The notes below the pieces were generated by a model, which was not told the origin of the DNA, did no database searches, and was given only the letters and a program-made list of their open reading frames with translations. Position numbers and translations under genes: made by a program. Shown here piece after piece: positions 57,131 through 64,000 of a DNA stretch of 64,000 bases. The stretch's first letter is position 1. Each line of letters opens with the position of its first letter. Source of the stretch: G963422445 sp963422445 (GTDB lineage Bacteria; Pseudomonadota; Alphaproteobacteria; Thalassobaculales; Thalassobaculaceae); the NCBI GenBank assembly GCA_963422445.2, contig OY729512.2, forward strand, positions 806,001 through 870,000, given 5' to 3'.

Positions 57131-58332
57131 TACCAAAGCCATGAATGATTGACTCGTCGGGCAAGGTATTATGTTTGCGTGATATTTGTTCCCCTTTATG
57201 TTGTGATGTGGGGTTTTTCGGAGGTCTTTCGGAGATGAGCGATGACGATTCCCGTAACGCGTCTTGATTACACGGCAGGAGAGTTGCGCGCTGCGGCGAG
57301 GCGCTGCGGGAACGAGCGGCAGGCGCGTCGTCTTCGTGCGATAGCGATGATCCTGGACGGGCACAGCCGGGAGGAAGCGGCGCGCTCGCAGGGGATGGAC
57401 CGTCAGACCCTGCGGGACTGGGTGCACCGCTACAACGAAGCCGGTTCTGCGGGTTTGCGCGACCGTCCCGGTTCGGGACGGAAGGTCATGCTCGACGAGG
57501 AGCAGATGAAGATCGTCACGGGCTGGCTGGAAGCGGGTCCGGAGCCGGAGGCCGATGGGGTGGTTCGGTGGCGGGTGAAGGACATCGCGGGCAAGATCGA
57601 AGCCCATTTCGGAGTGAAGTATTCGCGGGAAGGAGCCCGCCGCCTGCTCCGGCGTCTTGGCTTCCGTCATCTGTCGCCGCGCCCGCGTCACCCCAAGACG
57701 GAGACGCGGAAACAGGAGGCGTTTCGCAGCGACTTTCAGACGCTTGTCGAGGAAGCCGTGGGACCGGAACGAGCCGAACGGCCGCTCGAGATCTGGTTTC
57801 AGGACGAGGCTCGGATCGGCCAGAAAGGCATGCTGTCACGGGTCTGGGCGCGCAAGGGCCAGCGTCCCCGGATCGTGCGCGATCATCGCTACGGCTACGT
57901 CTATCTGTTCGGCGCCGTCAACGCGGCGAGGAAGCAAGCCGTGGGCCATGTCGCCGACCGGGCCAACACGGTCTCCATGAACGAGCACCTCGAGCGGATC
58001 GCCGCCGCCGTGCTTCCGGGCCACCACGGAGTGGTGGTTCTCGACGGTGCCGGCTGGCACAAGAGCAAGGAACTCGCGATCCCCGAGAACCTGACCCTCG
58101 TCCTGCTCCCGCCCTACAGCCCGGAACTCAACCCGATGGAGAACGTCATCCAGTTCCTCAAACAGAACTGCTTCGCCAACCGGCTCTTCGACGACACCGA
58201 CGCGCTCCGCAAGACCTGCGAGCAGGCTTGGGACTGGCTTTGCAAATCCCCCAAGCGCATCGCCTCCATCGGCCATCGAGACTGGGCCGTCAGCCCAAAC
58301 CCCATACGCGTCAGTCAATAGTGGGTTTGGTA
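57131..58332 (+). mobile_element. IS630-family element of a second type (copy E)
   Basis: The ends taccaaagcc and the inverse of taccaaaccc are flanked by TA. They differ from the ctag-type ends of copies A-D and F. Confidence 0.65.
57242..58321 (+). CDS. IS630-family transposase, second type, intact
   Basis: 359 residues. The N-terminal helix-turn-helix (AMILDGHSREEAARSQGMDR, LRDWVHRYNEAG) and the winged part (ARRLLRRLGFRHLSPRPRHP) are followed by the DDE domain. The triad lies in IWFQDEARIGQKG, HGVVVLDGAGWHKSKELAIP and LLPPYSPELNPMENVIQFLK. It is full length with no break. It is distinct from the 350-residue type at 50749. Confidence 0.9.
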   Translation: MTIPVTRLDYTAGELRAAARRCGNERQARRLRAIAMILDGHSREEAARSQGMDRQTLRDWVHRYNEAGSAGLRDRPGSGRKVMLDEEQMKIVTGWLEAGPEPEADGVVRWRVKDIAGKIEAHFGVKYSREGARRLLRRLGFRHLSPRPRHPKTETRKQEAFRSDFQTLVEEAVGPERAERPLEIWFQDEARIGQKGMLSRVWARKGQRPRIVRDHRYGYVYLFGAVNAARKQAVGHVADRANTVSMNEHLERIAAAVLPGHHGVVVLDGAGWHKSKELAIPENLTLVLLPPYSPELNPMENVIQFLKQNCFANRLFDDTDALRKTCEQAWDWLCKSPKRIASIGHRDWAVSPNPIRVSQ

Positions 58333-58397
58333 TTATACACAATGAGGTTTGAGGGGATTTGGGATATCAGCAGTCGTTGACATTTTGGGAGTGTCGT

Positions 58398-58571
58398 ATG
58401 AATAACGCACTTCGTTGTCGAGAATTGCAAGGGACTGCCGTACGATTCGAGGAATTCATGCAGGATCAGGCATTTTCGTCGACAATCATAACCGGCATAC
58501 TGTGCACGAGCAGATCCGAGATTGCTGGTACGCTTAGCCTTGGAAAGGATGCATTTTCGCGCCCGACGTAG
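58398..58571 (+). CDS. Small hypothetical ORF, doubtful
   Basis: 57 codons (MNNALRCRELQGTAVRFEEF and on), with no recognised domain. It sits in the about 380-base gap between two insertion sequences and is perhaps a fragment of a disrupted gene. Confidence 0.2.
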   Translation: MNNALRCRELQGTAVRFEEFMQDQAFSSTIITGILCTSRSEIAGTLSLGKDAFSRPT

Positions 58572-58711
58572 GTTTCGGGCACGGAAAACGCAAGTTCGTC
58601 TGCGCCAGATGCTGGAGATCCTGAACCGCGTCGAAACCGGGACCGGATCGCTGTTGGCAGTCTATACTTGGGGTGCGGTTCTTCTATGGCGCAGTAATTT
58701 GTTTTTCTTGA

Positions 58712-59762
58712 ACCGCTTATGCAGATGGTTCCGGTTCGATCAACATGCTGTAGGTAAGGGGTTGTGCATTGGTGGCGAGGCGGAAGAGCGAGCGGAAAGC
58801 ATCGTGGCGGGTTTTGCGGCGGTTGAAGCGAAAGACGACCTCATCGAGATAGGCTTGCAGATGCTTGCGGCGCAGCCCGTGGTCGACGCCTCGCGCCCAT
58901 CCTTTGAGGTTGGAGAAGACTTGCTGGATCCACGGCAGGACGAGGTGAGCGGCGGTCTTCCCGACGACATGGACATTGTGGTGATCGGCGGGAACCGCAG
59001 CGTCGCCGGACCAGCCGTCGGTTTTCGCGATGGCGTCGGGACCGGCGGCGGTTTCGACGAAGTGTCCGAGGTCGGCGGCGCCGTAGGAGGAGAGGTCGGC
59101 CAGCCGCAGGCTGCCCGGGATGTTTCCGTCCCCGAGTTCGATGGCGCCGACGATGAGCATCTTGCCGTCGTGGCTGCGTCCTTGCCCTCCGGTGGGAGGA
59201 TCGTCTTTGGTCCGGAATGGAAGGCTGGCCTCGTCGATGTCCACCAGGCCCGACAACGGGTTGCGCTCAGGCTCGACCATGCTGGCGCGCAGCTTGTGGG
59301 CGAGCAGCCAGGCGCTGCGGTAAGAGCCGACACCGAGCTGTTTCTGGATCTGCAGGGCAGAGATGCCGTTGGAGTGGGTCGCCATCAGGTCGGCGGCCCA
59401 GAACCAGACGGTGAGCGGCAGCTTGCTGGCGTGCAGGATCGTCCCGGCCGTCACCGAAGTCTGCCGGCAGCAGCCGGTGCACGCGAAGGTGTGTGCTTTT
59501 CTGCGCAGCGCCCATCCCTTTTCATGGCTGCACGTGGGACAGACGAAGCCGTCCGGCCAGCGCATTTCGATCAGCCAGGCGGCGCAGGCGTCATCGTCCG
59601 GGACCATGTGCTGGAAGGCGAGGAGGCTGTCAGGGACCTGTTTCATGTGGGGGCTCCGTCGGCAGGAACGTATCGGGAGCATTCTACCCGCTCCCCCGCT
59701 CTAACCTAAACCTCAACATCTGGTGGCAAACTCTCGCGACCGGCGCCATGTGCATAAGCGGT
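58712..59762. mobile_element. IS1595-family element, parent type of the 107- and 111-bp miniatures
   Basis: The left end accgcttatgcagatgg and the right end tgtgcataagcggt are inverted. Both inner ends recur in the miniature at 42854. The flanking octamers (tttcttga and ttcccgat) do not match, so this copy may be rearranged or old. The left end is also the last codons of the transposase (EPEPSA). Confidence 0.78.
58717..59646 (-). CDS. IS1595-family transposase, intact
   Basis: 309 residues from 59646 (MKQVPDSLLAFQHMVPDDDA). The zinc ribbon is CPTCSHEKGW...CTGC. The middle part is GISALQIQKQLGVGSYRSAW. The DDE-type core starts at GLVDIDEASLPF, with KTDGWSGD and LPWIQQVFSNLKGWARGVDH. The usual ISXO2 spacing is kept. 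It could supply transposase to the miniatures at 8366 and 42854. Confidence 0.85.
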   Translation of the reverse strand: MKQVPDSLLAFQHMVPDDDACAAWLIEMRWPDGFVCPTCSHEKGWALRRKAHTFACTGCCRQTSVTAGTILHASKLPLTVWFWAADLMATHSNGISALQIQKQLGVGSYRSAWLLAHKLRASMVEPERNPLSGLVDIDEASLPFRTKDDPPTGGQGRSHDGKMLIVGAIELGDGNIPGSLRLADLSSYGAADLGHFVETAAGPDAIAKTDGWSGDAAVPADHHNVHVVGKTAAHLVLPWIQQVFSNLKGWARGVDHGLRRKHLQAYLDEVVFRFNRRKTRHDAFRSLFRLATNAQPLTYSMLIEPEPSA

Positions 59763-59915
59763 TTCCCGATATCCACAGGCGAAGCTCCTCGAATTCCTGA
59801 AAATTCGACCACTATCAGCCGAACGCCGTTCCTGAATCGAGTGCCCGGATCACGAGTCGTTCGCACGGATATCCCGATTTAAGCGATATCCAATCAAAGC
59901 GATTGACTTTTCGGA
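59763..59915. other. Short spacer between two insertion sequences
   Basis: About 150 bases with nothing recognisable. The last nine (cttttcgga) are the target duplication of the next element. Confidence 0.5.
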
Positions 59916-61372
59916 CAGCAATTCTCCTTTTGGAGTTATCGGGGGTTTTCAAAGGCTTGGAGATGTGATTCAAGCTGTTGTATGAAGCGTCTTGAACGAT
60001 ACATGGATGTGCTGGGGAAGCGGTGCGCGGCGTTGCCCGACAAGCGCTCGGGACGCAACACGCGCTATGCCATGAGAGACATCGGGCTTGCGGCGTTTTC
60101 GGTATTTTTCATGCAGAGCCCGTCGTTTCTGGCGCATCAGCGCCTGCTGTCGGCGCAGCGCGGCGCTTCGAACGCCGGGACGCTGTTCGGCATGGAGCGG
60201 GTTCCGTGCGACAGCCATATCCGGCGGATGCTGGATGGGGCGCCGACGGATCATTTCGACGCGGTGTTTTCGGCGCTTGTCGATGACCTGGATGGTGCCG
60301 GCGCCTTGTCGGGTCTGCGCTGCCTGGACGATCGGGTGTTGATCGCGCTGGACGGCTCGGAGCCTTTCCGTTCCGGCACGATCCACTGCGCGCACTGCTC
60401 GACGCGCCGGCGGGGCGAGGAGGTGGAGTATTTCCACAGCTTTGTCGGCGCCGCTCTGGTGGCGCCGGGGCAGCGCCGCGCCTTGCCTCTGGCGCCGGAG
60501 TTCGTGCGCCCGCAAGACGGCTCGGCGAAGCAGGACTGCGAGAGCCGCGCGGCGCAGCGCTGGCTGGCCCGACTGGGGCCTTGTGTGGCCGGGCTGAGAC
60601 CGGTCTATCTGGGCGACGATCTCTATTCCCGCCAGCCGATCTGCGAGGCGGTGCGCGCCGCGGGCGGGAGCTTCATCTTCGTGTGCAAGCCGTCCAGCCA
60701 CAAGACGTTGAGCGAATACACCCATGGCGTCGTGCTGGACAAGGTGTGCCAGACCGTGGGCAGGGGCGCGGCCAGGCGCCGCCATCGCTATCGCTGGATG
60801 AATGGCGTGCCGCTGCGCGACGGCGCCGACGCGCTCGCCGTCAACTGGCTGGAGGTCGAGATCGCCAAGCCCGACGGCAAGGTGACCTACCGCAACAGCT
60901 TCGTCACCGACCTTGCCGTCACGCGAGACACCGCCGCCGACATCGCCGCCTGCGGGCGTGCCCGCTGGAAGATCGAGAACGAGACCTTCAACGTCCTGAA
61001 GACCAATGGCTACAACCTCGAACACAATTTCGGGCATGGCAGCCAGACACTGGCCAGCATCCTGGTCGTGCTCAATCTGCTGGCCTTCGCCCTGCACACG
61101 GCCTGCGACCTGATCGAAGCGTCCTGGCGGCGGGCGCGGCACGCACTCGGAGCCCGAAGGCGCCTGTTCGAGCACATCCGCACGATCACCGCCTACCATG
61201 TCTTCGCGTCATGGGCGGTCCTCATGAGAACCGTCATCACGGGCATCCCGCCTCCCGCAAACGCTTGATCCCCGGCCCCCGCGCCAAGCCCATCCCTCCA
61301 ACCGCAAAACCGCCAAAAAAACCAACACGAAAGGCCGCAATGCAACGAAAAACGCCATAAGGAGAATTGCTG
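59916..61372. mobile_element. DDE insertion sequence, copy 3 of 3 (1457 bp)
   Basis: The ends cagcaattctcctt and its inverse have a 9-bp duplication cttttcgga (59907-59915 and 61373-61381). An IS1595 element is inserted so close to its right side that its own duplication (tttcggaa) overlaps this one. Confidence 0.9.
59982..61268 (+). CDS. DDE transposase of the 1457-bp element, copy 3, intact
   Basis: 428 residues, the reference copy for the group: same start and motifs as the copy at 34059 (VLIALDGSEPF, VYLGDDLYSRQPICEAV, RWKIENETFNVLKTNGYNLE). It differs from the other two copies at only a few positions and has no break, so it is potentially active. Confidence 0.88.
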   Translation: MKRLERYMDVLGKRCAALPDKRSGRNTRYAMRDIGLAAFSVFFMQSPSFLAHQRLLSAQRGASNAGTLFGMERVPCDSHIRRMLDGAPTDHFDAVFSALVDDLDGAGALSGLRCLDDRVLIALDGSEPFRSGTIHCAHCSTRRRGEEVEYFHSFVGAALVAPGQRRALPLAPEFVRPQDGSAKQDCESRAAQRWLARLGPCVAGLRPVYLGDDLYSRQPICEAVRAAGGSFIFVCKPSSHKTLSEYTHGVVLDKVCQTVGRGAARRRHRYRWMNGVPLRDGADALAVNWLEVEIAKPDGKVTYRNSFVTDLAVTRDTAADIAACGRARWKIENETFNVLKTNGYNLEHNFGHGSQTLASILVVLNLLAFALHTACDLIEASWRRARHALGARRRLFEHIRTITAYHVFASWAVLMRTVITGIPPPANA

Positions 61373-61382
61373 CTTTTCGGAA

Positions 61383-62388
61383 GGCTCAATTCGTGAATCG
61401 CAGGCATCATGATAGAATGTCGCTCGATTCGCCTTGGAGGTCAGACAGATGGATCACGAGCGGTTTCGGAATTGGTTCTCGCGTGTCGATGAGTTGACGG
61501 CGGCGCTGTCGGAGCCCTCGGATGGCGCGGCCTCGCTGGCGGCGATCGAGCTGGGCGTGGATGACGAGCGGCGCTGTCCGCATTGCGGCGCCGGCGGGGC
61601 GGTGTCGCGGGGCAAGGCGCGCGGTCTTCGCCGTTTCCGGTGCAAGGACTGCGGGAAGACGTTCGGTGCGTTGACCGGCACAGCGCTGTCGGGTCTGCAC
61701 CACAAGGAGCGCTGGCTTGGCTTTGGCGCCTCGCTTGCCGAGGGTGGGACGATCAAGGAGTCCGCCGAGCGCTGCGGGATTGCGCCGAGCACGGCGCATT
61801 GCTGGCGACACCGCTTTCTGGCGGCGGTGCGCCAGGCGCCGGATCGGCTTGCCGGGATCGTCGAGGCTGACGAGAGCTTCGTTCTGGAGAGCCGCAAGGG
61901 GGCGCGGAAGCTGGACCGCAAGCCGCGCCGGCGCGGCGGCAAAGCCCGCAAACGCGGCCTCTCGTGCGAGCAGGTGCCGATCCTGGTCGCCGCCGACCGT
62001 GCGGGCGAGACCCTCAGCCATACCCTGCCCGCGCTGAACGCAAAGAGCGTGAAGGAGGTGCTGGAGCCGGTCGTCGCCCGCGATGCCTTGCTCGTCTCCG
62101 ACGCCAACCGCTGCTATCCGCCCGTCGCGGAGGCACTCGACATCCCTCACGAGAGCATCAACGCTTCTGCTGGCGAGCCGGGTCCGGGGTGCTGTGCACA
62201 TCCAGACGGTCAATAGCCGCCACAGCCAGATCATGGGCTTCCTGCGGGGCTTCCGCGGCATCGCCACCAAGTATCTCGACAGCTATCTCAGGTGGTTCCA
62301 TCTAATCGAACTCGGCGATCAGCCCTCGCCCAGAGCGTGTCTCAAGGCGGCAATGGCCAGACCGCGCCTACGGTTTGCGAATTGAGCC
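61383..62388. mobile_element. IS1595-family element (1006 bp), parent type of the 222-bp derivative
   Basis: The left end ggctcaattcgtgaatcg and the right end cgaattgagcc are inverted. The 8-bp duplication is tttcggaa (61375-61382 and 62389-62396). The ends are the same as at 8515-8736. Confidence 0.85.
61449..62385 (+). pseudogene. IS1595-family transposase, frameshifted by one extra base
   Basis: The frame from 61449 gives MDHERFRNWFSRVDELTAAL, the zinc ribbon (CPHCGAGG...CKDCGKTF) and the core (IVEADESFVLES, LVSDANRCYPPVAEAL). Near 62180 one additional C (gagccgggtc) shifts the frame. The right phase continues VRGAVHIQTVNSRHSQIMGF and YLDSYLRWFHLIEL to MARPRLRFAN at 62385. Relative to the 222-bp derivative it also lacks a few residues after DELTA. 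Confidence 0.8.
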
Positions 62389-62415
62389 TTTCGGAATGTT
62401 TTTATATTGAGAACC

Positions 62416-63905
62416 TCTTGCAAAATTCCTGCCCCCAGGGTCCGGTGAGCCCGGATCGGTCGGTTGCTTCCGGTCACCTCTGCACCTGGAGGTCGGAATC
62501 CATGGATTCGCGGTGTCTCATCAGAGACGATGAGACCAAACAGGGACCTTTGTGGACATCGGGACACGCCTCTCCGGGTCCCTCTCTTCGAGAGGGCCGC
62601 GAAGGGTCGGTATGCGTTGTCGGAGCCGCGCTATGGGGCGGCGAGACGTATCAACGGGTCAGCCGCCAGGGCCAGGATGCCGACCATGAGATGGCAGGCG
62701 ACCTTGGAATATCCACGGACGCGGACATGGCGCCCGCCAAACTCATCCTTGAGGCGGGCGTTGGTCCTCTCGACACCGGACCGGATCCGGACCCGCACGG
62801 TCTCGGGATCGACATGGCCTATTGCACGCCGGGCCCGGGCCTCCCGGTCTCGCTCCTCCTTGAGGTCCTTGTCCCGGCGCGGATTGACATCGATGATCGG
62901 AACATGGCCAAGCCGTTCGTTCATCTGGTAGATCTCTCTGGCATCATAGGCCGCGTCCATGAGATCGTAGAGATTGGTCACACGCGCGGCGGTCATCATC
63001 GCCAGCGGGATCGCGACCTGGCTGTCATGGACGGATGCCGCGGTTAGAACGGTCCTCAGCGGCACCCCGCAGTCTGCTGTGTCGATAGGCAGCTTGTAAC
63101 CGCGCCAGGCCTCCAGGACCCCTTTGGCAGTCTTCTTTGCCCCGTGATCGCAGACCTTCGGCAGCGCGTCGAGCCTCTCATCGAGATCCATCCCGTTCGC
63201 TTGCCGTTCGAGACGCCCAGGCTCCTTCGTCCTCTCCGCGCCCTTGCGGGGCCGGCCGCGCTTGCGGTTCGGCGTCCTGGCCTTCGGCTTCGGGGCCGGC
63301 GTCTCCCGGGCCTCGATGGCCGTCGGGTCCCTCGACACGTGGCCGATGAGCGCATCGCCCAGTGTCTCTGCAACCAGAGCCGCGTGCATCCTCTCCGGAA
63401 GACGGGACTGCGACCATTCGGCAAACGCCCGCGAAAACGTCGCTTCACGCGGGATCTCCGCGATACGCGACCCGCCGCACAGCCGGCGCAACGTCGGGTC
63501 CACCTTGAGCCTGTCGATCAGGTGGCGGGTCGTCGGCAGACCCCACACCGCCTTGGCGATGACGCCACGGGCCAGCGCCTGGCGATCCTCCCGGGGCCGA
63601 CCCGGACCGGTCCACACCTCATCGACGAAGCCCTCCACCTTGACGAGATCGAGAGCTGTCACGAAGCGCTTGTGCGTCTCCAGGAGAGGACCGACCGCCT
63701 CGGCCAAGGCAGGGAAAAGGTCCCCTTGAAATCGGCGCCAGAGATCGGATAGGGTCGAGCCAAGGGTCATCGGGGTCACCTCCTCGGTATCTTGTTATTG
63801 TAGAAACACAACATACCACGAGATGGCCCCGAAACCCAGGCCCTCGACAACAAAATCAGCCTCGACAAGGCAAAAAACCGGTCGGGCCGGCAATTTTGCA
63901 AGAAG
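62416..63905. mobile_element. Insertion sequence with ttgcaaaatt ends (DUF772-type DDE)
   Basis: The ends cttgcaaaattcctgccc (left) and the inverse of cttgcaaaattgccggccc (right) enclose one transposase gene. The 200 bases between the left end and the gene stop carry no other ORF. I could not define a target duplication. Confidence 0.65.
62631..63779 (-). CDS. DDE transposase with N-terminal DUF772-like region, intact
   Basis: 382 residues. The N-terminal part (LIDRLKVDPTLRRLCGGSRI, ATFSRAFAEWSQSRLPERMH) is the DUF772-type domain of IS5-like transposases. A basic linker follows (RTPNRKRGRPRKGAERTK). The core contains YKLPIDTADCGVPL, MDAAYDAREIYQM (Asp) and SGVERTNARLKDEFGGRHVR (Glu). It is intact and of normal length. 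It starts at 63779 on the minus strand. Confidence 0.85.
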   Translation of the reverse strand: MTPMTLGSTLSDLWRRFQGDLFPALAEAVGPLLETHKRFVTALDLVKVEGFVDEVWTGPGRPREDRQALARGVIAKAVWGLPTTRHLIDRLKVDPTLRRLCGGSRIAEIPREATFSRAFAEWSQSRLPERMHAALVAETLGDALIGHVSRDPTAIEARETPAPKPKARTPNRKRGRPRKGAERTKEPGRLERQANGMDLDERLDALPKVCDHGAKKTAKGVLEAWRGYKLPIDTADCGVPLRTVLTAASVHDSQVAIPLAMMTAARVTNLYDLMDAAYDAREIYQMNERLGHVPIIDVNPRRDKDLKEERDREARARRAIGHVDPETVRVRIRSGVERTNARLKDEFGGRHVRVRGYSKVACHLMVGILALAADPLIRLAAP

Positions 63906-63908
63906 CTC

Positions 63909-64000
63909 TAGTGTCCTGATTCCAAAGTTCGTACCGTTATGATGTTGCGGCTGCAGCGGTTTCGAGGGTCCTGAGGCAGAAGCGCTTGATGGACGCCAGG
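63909..64000 (-). pseudogene. IS630-family element, left end and last codons of transposase (copy F, continues beyond the window)
   Basis: The end ctagtgtcctgattcc and the minus-strand codons ASIKRFCLRTLETAAAATS, with the stop near 63937, match the C-terminus of the copy C/D transposases. The rest lies outside the window, so intactness cannot be judged. Confidence 0.75.

Noticed and set aside
59970..61199. Minus-strand frame of 409 codons, also opposite the copies at 34128 and 40675
   Set aside because: It appears only antisense to the 1457-bp element transposase and has the composition of a shadow frame.

Overview
The window looks like a chromosomal segment of a high-GC alphaproteobacterium, most likely near Rhodospirillales. 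The evidence is the conserved order pckA / chvI-chvG / hprK / rapZ / EIIA-HPr-EI / ahcY, a regulatory phosphotransferase cluster without sugar permease genes, Rhodospirillales-type porins, and transposases of the kinds common in Rhizobiales and Rhodospirillales. More than half of the window is mobile DNA, much of it nested and decaying. That density suggests a lineage with relaxed selection or a recent bottleneck, possibly host-associated (inference).

Layout. 1-6.3 kb is an insertion sequence (IS) graveyard: IS630 copies, an IS1595 stub, and an IS66 transposase gene split by a serine-recombinase cluster. 6.6-8.7 kb holds porin 1, its terminator and two short non-autonomous elements with perfect 8-bp target duplications. 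10.4-24.3 kb is the main chromosomal block: FAD monooxygenase, pckA, a HugZ-like protein, chvI-chvG, hprK, rapZ, EIIA, HPr, EI, a Gfo/Idh/MocA oxidoreductase, a frameshifted aminotransferase and ahcY. 24.4-26.7 kb is a transposase with an N-terminal DUF4338 (DruA-type) domain. 26.9-31.3 kb carries a decapitated RNA methyltransferase, a ribbon-helix-helix gene, a LytTR regulator, a DUF2141 protein and a carotenoid oxygenase. 31.4-33.9 kb is a complete IS1595-family element that carries passenger genes: a DNA methyltransferase fused to an Mrr-like nuclease domain, and a 51-residue ORF. 34-37 kb is another IS cluster. 37.3-42.7 kb holds an AceE-like thiamine-diphosphate enzyme and mobA-fdhD, with fdhD split by an IS. 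42.8-64 kb is almost entirely mobile DNA plus porins 2 and 3.

Functionally, the 14.2-20.6 kb genes form one regulatory unit. ChvG/ChvI is the envelope or acid-stress two-component system. HPr kinase, EI, HPr and EIIA make a phosphorelay without a transporter, RapZ links it to amino-sugar or RNA regulation in known systems, and pckA sits divergently beside it. The three porin paralogues share a framework but differ in surface-loop segments.

The most striking system is the passenger-bearing IS1595 element at 31401-33919. It has 24-bp terminal repeats and an 8-bp target duplication. Other IS1595-family elements in the window have left miniature derivatives: 107- and 111-bp repeats from the 58712-59762 element, and a 222-bp deletion derivative of the 61383-62388 element. 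Single-base deletions break many genes, including single-copy ones, so either pseudogenisation is widespread or the assembly has residual indel errors.
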